Assembly (NCBI RefSeq): GCF_900101495.1
Contig: NZ_FMUS01000007.1
Coordinates: forward strand, 89,519-153,518
Source of the DNA: Alkaliphilus peptidifermentans DSM 18978
Lineage (GTDB): Bacteria > Bacillota > Clostridia > Peptostreptococcales > Natronincolaceae
DNA length: 64,000 bases
Direction: 5' to 3'
The notes under the pieces are model-generated. The model saw only the letters and a program-made list of their open reading frames with translations, was not told the DNA's origin and made no database searches. Made by a program: the position numbers and the translations under genes. Shown in pieces: positions 35,172-43,473 of the stretch (the first letter of the stretch is position 1; each line of letters begins with the position of its first letter).

Positions 35172-35720
35172 ATGAGGATTGAAAAGTTAAATACACCAAT
35201 AACATCGACTGAAAATGTTAGAGAAAAGAGAAGTAAAGATAGTATTAATAATAAATCCAACGAAAATGAGATTTTATCATCAGAAAAAAAGGTTACATAT
35301 GAAAATCCTAAAAAAACTAAAGAGCATGATATAATTTTAAAGCTAAAGGCAGAAAGTGAAGCTAATCATAAACAGCTCCTTCGACTGGTAAGAGAGCTCC
35401 TTCAGCGTCAAGGATATAAGGCGATAGAAATGAGTGAATTGCAGGATGACGATATTCAAGTAGATGATACCGCCAGAAATGAGGCTGCAGCTTTAATAGC
35501 AGAAGATGGACCCTTAGGTGCAGAAAAGACAAGTGATAGAATTGTTGCATTTGCAAAAGCAATTTCTGGAGGAGACAAGGATAAATTAGAAAAGCTTAAA
35601 AATGCCATTATAGAAGGATTTAAACAAGCAGAAGATATGCTAGGCTATTTACCTGAAGTCTCGAAGGAAACCTATAGGCTGGTTATGGAAAAATTAGATA
35701 ACTGGGCAAATGAAGAGTAA
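35172..35720 (+). CDS. Conserved-looking helical protein of unknown function
   Basis: A 182-residue soluble protein. The first 55 residues are polar and probably disordered (rich in Lys, Ser, Asn). The rest is helical, with the motif GPLGAEKTSDRIVAFAKAI and GFKQAEDMLGYLPEVSKETY near the end. That C-terminal block reminds me of uncharacterised clostridial proteins with the same pattern, but no function is known to me. A weak GTGAG site precedes the ATG, and a strong terminator follows. Confidence 0.65.
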   Translation: MRIEKLNTPITSTENVREKRSKDSINNKSNENEILSSEKKVTYENPKKTKEHDIILKLKAESEANHKQLLRLVRELLQRQGYKAIEMSELQDDDIQVDDTARNEAAALIAEDGPLGAEKTSDRIVAFAKAISGGDKDKLEKLKNAIIEGFKQAEDMLGYLPEVSKETYRLVMEKLDNWANEE

Positions 35721-35757
35721 ATGAGGATATAGTTTTCTATATCCTCATTATTATTTT
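35720..35757 (+). terminator. Terminator of the 182-residue protein gene
   Basis: A thirteen-pair perfect stem (35720-35732 with 35737-35749, loop TTTT) is followed by a T-rich run. Confidence 0.9.
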
Positions 35758-35889
35758 CTTCTTTTTTATTAGGTTATAAATGTATATGCCTTAGTGGCAA
35801 ATTATGTTATACATATGTGATATTAATCAAGATTTTCAACCTCTAAAAAGGGTATATTAATAAAAAGAAACTTAAGGAGGCTGAAAATC

Positions 35890-36720
35890 ATGAGATATCG
35901 TACGCTACTGGAAAATAGAAGATCAATAAGAGATTTTAAAAATCAGTCATTGAAGCATGAAATGGCTATGGAATTAATGAGTTATGTAGAAGATTTAAAG
36001 GGACCATTAGATGATATTGATTTTCATATTTCATTTATAAATAATGGTTTCGAAAAAGGACACCACTTAGATGGCAAGGTAGGCTATGGAGGATTTCCTG
36101 TTAAAGCTCCTAATTATATTGCATTTATCAGTGAAGAGAAGCCTGGTTACTTGCAAAATTCTAGTTATATTTTAGAGAAGATTGTTTTAAAGGCCATAGA
36201 AATGGAAATAGGTACCTGTTGGCTATCAGTAATTAAGGATGATTTAGACTTAAGGACTAATTTAAGTATTACAGAGAAGGGTAAGCTTGTAGCTTTTATA
36301 GCCCTAGGTCATCCACAAGGACATGTCCCTTTTACTCCTACAAGTACCTCAACACGAGTTCCCTTAAATGAATTTATATTTAATGGAATATGGGGACAAA
36401 AACCTATGGTGGAGGAGCTTGAGAGCAGAGGGCTTACCAATGCTTTATATCATATTAGAATGGCTCCATCTTGGCAAAATCGTCAGCCATGGAAGCTTAT
36501 TTTAGACTCTGATAAGCTTATACTAACTGTTGGTAATAATGCAATGGAGGATAAAGACTTGTTAATTGACGCAGGAATCATGATGCTGTATATGGAGGAA
36601 ATTTTAAAGGAAGAGGGATATCCTGTTTCGTGGGATGCATTATTGGAGGGAAAGGACAACCTTTATGAAAAACATAAAATTCCATCTGAACAACATATTG
36701 TTGGAGCTTTAAGACTATAA
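35890..36720 (+). CDS. Nitroreductase family protein
   Basis: A 276-residue FMN-dependent oxidoreductase of the nitroreductase fold. The N-terminal FMN pattern LLENRRSIRDFKNQSL is followed by KAIEMEIGTCWLS (the G-C/GTCW turn of the family) and FIALGHPQGHVP. The second half (MAPSWQNRQPWKLIL...) repeats a nitroreductase-like APSWQNRQPW block, as in two-lobed clostridial members. The substrate is unknown. AAGGAGG precedes the ATG, and a strong terminator follows, so it is a single gene. Confidence 0.82.
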   Translation: MRYRTLLENRRSIRDFKNQSLKHEMAMELMSYVEDLKGPLDDIDFHISFINNGFEKGHHLDGKVGYGGFPVKAPNYIAFISEEKPGYLQNSSYILEKIVLKAIEMEIGTCWLSVIKDDLDLRTNLSITEKGKLVAFIALGHPQGHVPFTPTSTSTRVPLNEFIFNGIWGQKPMVEELESRGLTNALYHIRMAPSWQNRQPWKLILDSDKLILTVGNNAMEDKDLLIDAGIMMLYMEEILKEEGYPVSWDALLEGKDNLYEKHKIPSEQHIVGALRL

Positions 36721-36736
36721 AAGAAAAATGGTCAAT

Positions 36737-36785
36737 AACCTAGTAACTTACGTATTTTTCAGTACTAAGGGTTGCTAGGTTTTTA
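36737..36785 (+). terminator. Terminator of the nitroreductase gene
   Basis: An eleven-pair stem (36737-36747 with 36771-36781, one G-U) ends in TTTTT. Confidence 0.85.
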
Positions 36786-36811
36786 ATATACTAAAGATTG
36801 TTGATTTATAA

Positions 36812-36840
36812 TTGATACAAGTAATATTTTGTGATAATAT
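36812..36840 (+). promoter_or_regulatory. Promoter of the ACT-thrC-thrB operon
   Basis: TTGATA (36812-36817) and TAATAT (36835-36840) are separated by 17 bases, about 50 bases before the first start codon. Confidence 0.65.
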
Positions 36841-36890
36841 GTACATTATACAAATACAAATGTATACGCTAGGAGAAAGGATGAATAATC

Positions 36891-37337
36891 ATGGAAATTA
36901 ATAAGGATACCTATTATCTTGTTCTGGCTAAAGTTTTGCCAGAAGTGTTTTTAAAAACCCTCAAGGCAAAGGAAATATTAAGAAAAGGCGAAGCGACAAC
37001 TATTCAAGAGGCTGTTGAAATAGTAGGGATGAGTAGAAGTGCTTATTACAAATATAAGGATGCTATTATGCCTTTTAATGAGATAAGCAAAGGTAAAATA
37101 ATTACTATAGCTTTATTGTTAGAGCATACACCAGGTGTGCTTTCTAAAATATTAAATCAAATTGCAGAAGTAAAAGGCAGTATTTTAACAATGAATCAAA
37201 ATATACCCTTGCATGGAATGGCAAATGTAACAATATCCTTCGAAACGAAGGATATGCTGGTTGAAATTGAGGGACTAATTCAATTATTAGAAGATTTAGA
37301 GGGTGTTAAAGAGATTAACATTGTAGGTAAAGAATAA
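36891..37337 (+). CDS. ACT domain protein (PheB / UPF0735 family)
   Basis: A 148-residue protein with an N-terminal helix-turn-helix-like region (TIQEAVEIVGMSRSAYYKYKD) and a C-terminal ACT domain (about 68-145, TIALLLEHTPGVLSKILNQI). ACT domains bind amino acids; this family is often found next to threonine or phenylalanine synthesis genes. It is first in a three-gene operon with thrC and thrB, so regulation by threonine or homoserine is likely. Homoserine dehydrogenase, which often sits between this gene and thrC, is absent here. Confidence 0.85.
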   Translation: MEINKDTYYLVLAKVLPEVFLKTLKAKEILRKGEATTIQEAVEIVGMSRSAYYKYKDAIMPFNEISKGKIITIALLLEHTPGVLSKILNQIAEVKGSILTMNQNIPLHGMANVTISFETKDMLVEIEGLIQLLEDLEGVKEINIVGKE

Positions 37338-37389
37338 AGCTTTACTAAAATATAAAGAACAATATATAGAGAATAGGGGAGGCAATAAA

Positions 37390-38463
37390 ATGAGGAGCGG
37401 AATTATTAATACATATAAAGAAATGTACGATGTTTTGGATGGGGAATCTGTAATTACATTACAGGAAGGAAATACACCATTATTGTTGGCAGAGAATATA
37501 AGTAGAATGCTGGGGAAAGTAAATGTTTATTTAAAATATGAGGGGCTTAATCCGACTGGTTCTTTTAAAGACAGAGGGATGACAATGGCAGTTACTAAAG
37601 CAGTACAGTCAGGGAGTAAAGCCATTATATGCGCATCTACAGGAAACACTTCTGCATCTGCTGCTGCCTATGCAGCTAAGGCTAATATAAAATGCTTTGT
37701 TTTAATTCCAAATAATAAAATAGCAGTTGGAAAGCTGGCACAGGCAATCATGTATGGAGCCACAATTCTACCAGTCGAGGGGAATTTTGATGATGCATTA
37801 AGGCTTGTTCGGGATATTGCCGAAGAGGGTAGGGTAACATTGGTTAATTCGGTAAATCCTCATCGTTTATTGGGTCAACGCTCTGGTGCCTATGAGGTTT
37901 GTGATCAGCTGGAAAAAAAGGAATTAGACTATCTTTCAATTCCTGTGGGAAACGCAGGTAATATATCGGCCTATTGGGCTGGATTTAACGATTATTACAG
38001 AATAGGAAAAATTAAAAAACTTCCAAAGATGTTAGGCTTTCAAGCTGAGGGAGCAGCACCTATAGTAGAAAACTCCATAGTAGAAAATCCTGAAACAGTG
38101 GCTACGGCAATACGTATCGGAAATCCCGCCAGCTGGGACAAAGCTGTTGCTGCACGTAACGAATCTAAGGGAGCTGTAGAAAAGGTTACAGATCAAGAAA
38201 TATTGGAGGCACAAAGACTACTGGCGTCAATGGAGGGAATTTTTGTAGAACCAGCATCTGCTGCAAGCTTAGCAGGAGTAATTAAACTGGCAAAGGAAGA
38301 TTACTTTCCGTCAGGTAGCAATATAGTATGTATTTTAACTGGTAATGGACTAAAGGATACAGAGATTGTAACGTCAAATAATAAGTTGAAGCCATACAGC
38401 GTTAATATTAAAGAAATTAAGGAGGCAATTTACCGTAGCTTAGGGGGAAATGGTAATGATTAG
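37390..38463 (+). CDS. thrC: Threonine synthase
   Basis: PLP enzyme converting O-phosphohomoserine to threonine. The 357 residues carry the lysine motif NPTGSFKDRGM (Lys60), ASTGNTSASAAAYAA for the phosphate-binding helix, and TGNGLKDTEI near the end. The short form without the N-terminal extension is usual in Firmicutes. GGGGAGG precedes the ATG. Its last codons overlap the start of thrB by eight bases, so the two are translationally coupled. Confidence 0.95.
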   Translation: MRSGIINTYKEMYDVLDGESVITLQEGNTPLLLAENISRMLGKVNVYLKYEGLNPTGSFKDRGMTMAVTKAVQSGSKAIICASTGNTSASAAAYAAKANIKCFVLIPNNKIAVGKLAQAIMYGATILPVEGNFDDALRLVRDIAEEGRVTLVNSVNPHRLLGQRSGAYEVCDQLEKKELDYLSIPVGNAGNISAYWAGFNDYYRIGKIKKLPKMLGFQAEGAAPIVENSIVENPETVATAIRIGNPASWDKAVAARNESKGAVEKVTDQEILEAQRLLASMEGIFVEPASAASLAGVIKLAKEDYFPSGSNIVCILTGNGLKDTEIVTSNNKLKPYSVNIKEIKEAIYRSLGGNGND

Positions 38464-39340
38464 AGTTATGGTTCCTGCAACAACAGCTAACATAGGGCCT
38501 GGATTCGATTGTTTAGGAATCGCACTTAATTTGTATAATACAATTGAGGTAGAGGAAATAGATGAAGGCCTAATTATTGAAGTTGAAGGGATTGATAAGG
38601 AGCTAATTGAAGCAAACGAGAACAACTTAGTATATATCAGCATGATGAAGGTTTTTAAGACATTAGCTTACCTTCCAACAGGCCTGAAAATAAAGCAATT
38701 AAATAATATACCAGTTGCGCGAGGCTTAGGAAGTAGTGCAGCTACAATTGTCGGTGGGCTAGTGGCTGCTAATAAGATATGCAATAATAAGCTTTCAAGG
38801 GATGAAATCCTTAATATGGCAATAGAAATTGAGGGGCATCCTGATAATGTAGCCCCTGCATTGTTAGGTGGATTTGTTGTATCCTTTAAAGAGGATGAAG
38901 AAATACAATATGTAAATTTTCAAGTAGATGAAAAACTAAGCTTTTGGGCAGTATTTCCAGATGTAAGCCTGAGCACTTCATTAGCAAGAAGTATTTTGCC
39001 AGATACAATTCTCTTTAAGGATGCCGTCTACAATATTGGAAAAGCTTCAATTCTAGTTGCAGCATTGGCTTCGGGAAAATATAATTTGATAGCCCATGCT
39101 TTAAAGGACCGACTTCACCAGCCTTATCGAATTGAGTTGATGGAATCATTAAAACTTATTTTTAATTATGCAGAAAAAGATAATATGAATGTTTATTTAA
39201 GTGGAGCAGGGCCAACAGTAATATTGTTAAGTGTGAAAAATCAAAATGAAGATGCCAACAAGCTAAAGAGCCTTATAGGTGGACTGCCAGAAAGATGGAC
39301 TATGATGGAATTAAAGGGACATAACATAGAACTTATTTAA
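38456..39340 (+). CDS. thrB: Homoserine kinase
   Basis: GHMP-family kinase making O-phosphohomoserine for thrC. The 294 residues start MIRVMVPATTANIGPGFDCL, carry the ATP loop PVARGLGSSAATIVGG and end with the GHMP C-motif YLSGAGPTVILL. Of two nearby ATGs (38450, 38456) the second is chosen because the GGGGG site lies too close to the first. It overlaps thrC by eight bases and ends the operon. Confidence 0.95.
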   Translation: MIRVMVPATTANIGPGFDCLGIALNLYNTIEVEEIDEGLIIEVEGIDKELIEANENNLVYISMMKVFKTLAYLPTGLKIKQLNNIPVARGLGSSAATIVGGLVAANKICNNKLSRDEILNMAIEIEGHPDNVAPALLGGFVVSFKEDEEIQYVNFQVDEKLSFWAVFPDVSLSTSLARSILPDTILFKDAVYNIGKASILVAALASGKYNLIAHALKDRLHQPYRIELMESLKLIFNYAEKDNMNVYLSGAGPTVILLSVKNQNEDANKLKSLIGGLPERWTMMELKGHNIELI

Positions 39341-39344
39341 TATT

Positions 39345-39396
39345 AAAAGGGGCTGTCTTAAAATGATTTTTACAATCATTAAAGGCAGCCCCTTTA
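39345..39396. terminator. Terminator after thrB
   Basis: A long stem, AAAGGGGCTG with its complement CAGCCCCTTT, plus an inner ATGAT/ATCAT hairpin. It also faces the chemoreceptor remnant on the other strand. Confidence 0.8.
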
Positions 39397-39409
39397 TACT
39401 GCTATATAT

Positions 39410-39670
39410 CTATAACTTGAACTGCTTAATTTGACTAGAAAGTCTATCTGCCAATAGGTTCAACTCATTTGCTGCATTAGCAACATCCTCAACAGCACTT
39501 GCGGTTTGCTCCATGGATGCGGTAACCTGCTGTGAGGAAGCAGCAGTCTCCTCTGAAACAGCAGATATATTTTCGATTACTGATACTATTTGCTCACCAT
39601 CTAAATTCATTTCTTTTACATATTCACCAATCTCATTAATTTTGTAAGTGATCTGCTCAATGGACTTTAA
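39410..39670 (-). pseudogene. C-terminal fragment of a methyl-accepting chemotaxis protein
   Basis: About 86 residues clearly belong to the end of a chemoreceptor signalling domain (ISAVSEETAASSQQVTASME and a tail LADRLSSQIKQFKL). The remainder of the receptor (sensor, membrane helices, HAMP and most of the signalling hairpin) is missing. The open frame extends to an ATG at 39727, but those 19 residues are unlike any receptor. A large deletion probably removed the rest. It has no sign of expression as a functional receptor. Confidence 0.75.
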
Positions 39671-39805
39671 TAATGGATAAAGAGAATGACATATACAAGT
39701 AAAAAATATAACATCCATACTTGCCATAAAGGATTGCTTACAAAATCAATTGATAAATGGAAATTAATATGGAAATAATAATTAAATATGAAATGAGGTG
39801 GATAA

Positions 39806-41113
39806 ATGAAGAAATTTACTAAGCTGTTCATTTTAATTGGATTTACAATTATTTTAGTATCCTGTGGGGGAATATATCCAAGAGAAAGGCCTTTGCCACA
39901 GGAGGGCTTGGCATTGGAGGAGGCCATTGTTGATGAAGGTATAAGAAGTAAAACAGGGGTTGATATAGCAAACGGGAAATTCTATTTTACTGGTATGACA
40001 GATACAGGGTTCAACTATTATATGATAAACTCCTCTACAATGGAAAAGACAATAATTTTTGAGGGTCTTGAGAATTATGACTGGTTTACTCCTTTAATGG
40101 AGGAGGAGGCCCTTTATGTAGATTATGATGGAGCATTATACATCTTATCCAATGGTGAAGGCAAACAAATGGAAGAAAATATAACTGGAACAAGAAGGCC
40201 TAATGTTGTTGTGTCACCAGATAGAAAGGCAGTTTTGTATACTAAGGACAGTTCTATGGGTCATCAATTATACTTATATGACTTAAATGAGAATAATGCT
40301 ATACTGATAAAAGAAGCATTATTAGAGGATGAATTTCTGAATTTTCTACGAGCTACCCATTGGAGTAACCATGGAGATTATTTTATTCTAAATAATGAAG
40401 AAATTTATGATAGAAATGGTAGTTTTATAGCACAAATTGAAGCACTTTCTCTTAAATGGTCCCCAAATGATGAATGGATAGCTTATATTGCTTCATCGCC
40501 AGAGTCTGAGAAAACAAGCATTATAATTGGAGATAGAGAGACGTTTATTGGAACAGATTTTTGTCTCTTTTCATTGGTAGATTATAGCGAAACTGTTATT
40601 TACTCAAGGGAAGAGGGTCTAATTAACCCAATAGATGCTATACAATGGAACGAAAGCAGCAGCAGAGTAGCCATTGCAGTTGGCACTATTAAAATGATAG
40701 AGGATTACTATGAAGGAATGGATTACAAAGAAGTTTTAACGTATGATATAGCCAGCGATGAAAGAAATATTATAGAAAAAATGCCCTATAATTATTACGA
40801 ATTTATATTTGATGACTATTTATATGTGTATAATCTAGGTAAAAGGGAAGCCTTGGTAATTATGAATGTTATAAGTAGGGAAAAAATTGAATTTGATGCA
40901 CCATTATTATTAAATAGCAAAGATATGTTTATCATTACAAATGGTAATTTAGCCTATTTAATTAATAATAACCAACTGATGGAATTTACACGAGATGGTG
41001 AGTATAATCCATTGTTTACATTCCCCTGGCCGGCTGAAGAAGTACACTACGATTCTGATGAAAAACAATTTATCATAATAAATACCGATAACAATATTTA
41101 TTGGTTGAAATAG
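39806..41113 (+). CDS. Lipoprotein with a beta-propeller-like domain, unknown function
   Basis: A 435-residue exported protein. The signal peptide ends in the lipobox LVSC (about residue 20) followed by glycines. The remainder holds repeated beta-strand units with VSPDRKAVLYT, LKWSPNDEWIAYI and QWNESSSRVAIAV, the PD40/TolB-like propeller pattern. Such domains bind peptides or proteins at the membrane surface. GAGGTGG precedes the ATG. It is followed by the YdcZ pair in the same direction; whether they form one operon is unclear. Confidence 0.75.
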   Translation: MKKFTKLFILIGFTIILVSCGGIYPRERPLPQEGLALEEAIVDEGIRSKTGVDIANGKFYFTGMTDTGFNYYMINSSTMEKTIIFEGLENYDWFTPLMEEEALYVDYDGALYILSNGEGKQMEENITGTRRPNVVVSPDRKAVLYTKDSSMGHQLYLYDLNENNAILIKEALLEDEFLNFLRATHWSNHGDYFILNNEEIYDRNGSFIAQIEALSLKWSPNDEWIAYIASSPESEKTSIIIGDRETFIGTDFCLFSLVDYSETVIYSREEGLINPIDAIQWNESSSRVAIAVGTIKMIEDYYEGMDYKEVLTYDIASDERNIIEKMPYNYYEFIFDDYLYVYNLGKREALVIMNVISREKIEFDAPLLLNSKDMFIITNGNLAYLINNNQLMEFTRDGEYNPLFTFPWPAEEVHYDSDEKQFIIINTDNNIYWLK

Positions 41114-41241
41114 TATAAAACATTTATTTTTGTTTTTCTCAACATTAAATTGGGTAAATCTAGCTATATGTATATTTATAGTCGATATAACCATTAGCTT
41201 CACCAATGGTGGGCTATTTTGTTGTTGAAAGAGGGGATTTT

Positions 41242-41664
41242 ATGAACTATCTGATGGCACTGTTAATAGGAATCCTCTTGGCCTTATTTATACATTTAAA
41301 TGGGCTGCTGAGTATTTATACTGATGTTTATTCTAGCTCTTTGATTGTACATTTTATTGGAATGCTGGGAGCTATAAGTATTGTCAAACTTAAGGGAGAA
41401 AAAAGTAAGAAGCAAGCGGTATATCCATTTTATTTTTACAGTGGAGGTGTATTAGGGGCATTAATTGTTGTTGTTAATAATATTAGCTTTCAGTGGCTTG
41501 GTGTATCTGTTACAGTTGCATTTATACTTTTGGGTCAGATAGCTGCTTCTTTAGTAGTTGACAATTTTGGTCTTCTGGGAATGAAAAAAATTCCTCAGAA
41601 AATGGAGCAAGTACCAGGCTTTCTATTGATTATTTTGGGAGTAATTATTATGATGATAGGATAG
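41242..41664 (+). CDS. YdcZ/DUF606 four-helix transporter half, first of a pair
   Basis: A 140-residue membrane protein of the DMT superfamily with four or five helices (MNYLMALLIGILLALFIHLNG, then WLGVSVTVAFILLGQI). The ATG at 41242 fits GAGGGG upstream; an earlier frame start at 41206 lacks a site. Such half-sized proteins act as pairs. Its partner is the next gene, eight bases downstream. The substrate is unknown; placement before a gamma-glutamylcysteine ligase-like gene hints at peptide or amino acid export (inference). Confidence 0.8.
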   Translation: MNYLMALLIGILLALFIHLNGLLSIYTDVYSSSLIVHFIGMLGAISIVKLKGEKSKKQAVYPFYFYSGGVLGALIVVVNNISFQWLGVSVTVAFILLGQIAASLVVDNFGLLGMKKIPQKMEQVPGFLLIILGVIIMMIG

Positions 41665-41672
41665 GAGATAAA

Positions 41673-42116
41673 ATGGTAGTTATAGTTTGTCTATTGGCAT
41701 TTATGGCGGGATGTATGATAACAGTATCTTCCATATTTAATGCTCAGCTTTCTAAAAACTTAGGAACATATCGTGTAGTCTTCCTAAATAATCTTATGGG
41801 AACTATAACAGCTGCATTAATAGTTCTTTTTTATCAAAAACAGCTTCAGTTTTCCTTTGAAGAGTTAAGATCAATACCTTTATACATATACTTAGGTGGC
41901 ATTATTACCATAGCAGTAGTGGCTGGCACTAATAATTTACTGCCTAAAATACCTATAATATTTGCTACATTGTTTATTTTTATTGGGCAATTTACTGGTG
42001 GATTTGCTTTAGATTTATTAAACAGAGAAGAAATTTCAAAAGAGAAATTTGTTGGATTTGTATTGGTAATAGCAGGTCTAATATATAATTTATTTATAAC
42101 AAAGAAAAGATTATAG
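41673..42116 (+). CDS. YdcZ/DUF606 transporter half, second of a pair
   Basis: A 147-residue paralogue of the preceding gene with the same four-helix layout (MAGCMITVSSIFNAQLSKNL, LGGIITIAVVAGTNNLLP). AGGAG precedes the ATG and only eight bases separate it from the first half. The two probably form one heterodimeric transporter with opposite topologies, the usual arrangement for small paired DMT proteins. Confidence 0.8.
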   Translation: MVVIVCLLAFMAGCMITVSSIFNAQLSKNLGTYRVVFLNNLMGTITAALIVLFYQKQLQFSFEELRSIPLYIYLGGIITIAVVAGTNNLLPKIPIIFATLFIFIGQFTGGFALDLLNREEISKEKFVGFVLVIAGLIYNLFITKKRL

Positions 42117-42147
42117 ATATATTAATAACATAAGGGTGGGAAATGGG

Positions 42148-43473
42148 ATGGAATATCAGGAAAAACTCAATGCTTTTTGTGGGGTACTTAGATCAGGTGA
42201 AAAATCAAAGGATGATTTTAAAATAGGTGTGGAAGTTGAACATATCATCGTGGATAAGAAAACATTAAACTCTGTTAATTTTTATCAGGAAAATGGTATA
42301 GAAAGTATTCTAAAAAAAATGATAGTTAAGGGATATCAACCTAAATATGAAGGAACCTATGTAATTGGACTGGAATGTGATTCAGGTGTTATAACTTTGG
42401 AGCCAGGTGGTCAGTTGGAATTTAGTATTATATCTTGTAGTAGCATAAATGAAATAGAAAATATCTATATGGAGTTTTTAGAAAACATAGTGCCAATCTT
42501 AGAAGAACATGGGCAACTATTAATGGCTATTGGTTATCATCCAAAGACTTCAATTGATGATATACCCTTTAACCCTAAAAAAAGATATGAGTATATGTCA
42601 AATCATTTTAAGGGAAGGGGGAAATATGCACACAATATGATGAAGGGCACTGCTTCTCTACAGGTTGTAATAGACTATAGTAATGAAGAGGATTTCATAA
42701 GAAAATATAAGGTCGCAAACTTTTTATCTCCTTTACTGGCCTTGATAACCGATAATGCTCCTGTATTTGAGGGAAGGATATATGAAAAAAATAGTGTAAG
42801 GAGTACCATATGGGATAACACCGACTCAGAAAGAGGAGGACTTTTACACGGAGCAATGGTAGAAGACTTTGGGTATGAGAAGTATGCCCAGTATATTCTA
42901 AATATACCCCCTATTTTTATTGTTAAGGATGGAAATATAATTAAGACAGATAGCTTAAAAACAGAAGAGGTTATGGATTTATATACTTTTAACACAAATG
43001 AAATTGATCATATAATGTCAATGGTATTTCCAGATGTCCGTGCCCGTAAATATATTGAATTACGTATGGCAGATAGCTTGCCATATCCTTTAAGCTTTGC
43101 ATATATAGCTTTAATTAAGGGACTGTTTTATCATGAGGATGCATTAATGTATCTATATAAGCTCACAGAAGCTACCGATGATAAAAAACTAGCAGCCTAT
43201 AGAAGTAATTTAATAAATGATGGCTTTATGGGTATTTTTAGAGGTAAAAAAATATATGAAATTTTATCTCTTATATTGGATTTAGCTAAAAAGGGATTAA
43301 AGGAAGAAGAAGCTAGCTACTTAATACCCTTAGAACAGCTGCTGATGCAGCAGAAAAACCCAGCAATGGTTTCAAAGGCTCTAATTAAAGAAGCTGGACT
43401 AAAAACCTTGGAATGGTGCAGTTTGAATAAATGGGTGGGGAGGAAGGAAAGTGGAAACAGAGAAATTATTTAA
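42148..43473 (+). CDS. Glutamate-cysteine ligase-like enzyme (GCS2 family)
   Basis: A 441-residue carboxylate-amine ligase. FKIGVEVEHIIVDKKTL matches the GCS2 active-site start (GxExE). Later come GLECDSGVITLEPGGQLEFS (substrate/metal loop) and KGTASLQVVIDY, both typical of the plant-type gamma-glutamylcysteine ligases. It would join glutamate to cysteine with ATP. The ATG at 42148 is preferred over GTG 42136 because GGGTGGG lies seven bases upstream. It overlaps the following ATP-grasp-like gene by 23 bases. Its substrate is inferred from the family. Confidence 0.82.
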   Translation: MEYQEKLNAFCGVLRSGEKSKDDFKIGVEVEHIIVDKKTLNSVNFYQENGIESILKKMIVKGYQPKYEGTYVIGLECDSGVITLEPGGQLEFSIISCSSINEIENIYMEFLENIVPILEEHGQLLMAIGYHPKTSIDDIPFNPKKRYEYMSNHFKGRGKYAHNMMKGTASLQVVIDYSNEEDFIRKYKVANFLSPLLALITDNAPVFEGRIYEKNSVRSTIWDNTDSERGGLLHGAMVEDFGYEKYAQYILNIPPIFIVKDGNIIKTDSLKTEEVMDLYTFNTNEIDHIMSMVFPDVRARKYIELRMADSLPYPLSFAYIALIKGLFYHEDALMYLYKLTEATDDKKLAAYRSNLINDGFMGIFRGKKIYEILSLILDLAKKGLKEEEASYLIPLEQLLMQQKNPAMVSKALIKEAGLKTLEWCSLNKWVGRKESGNREII

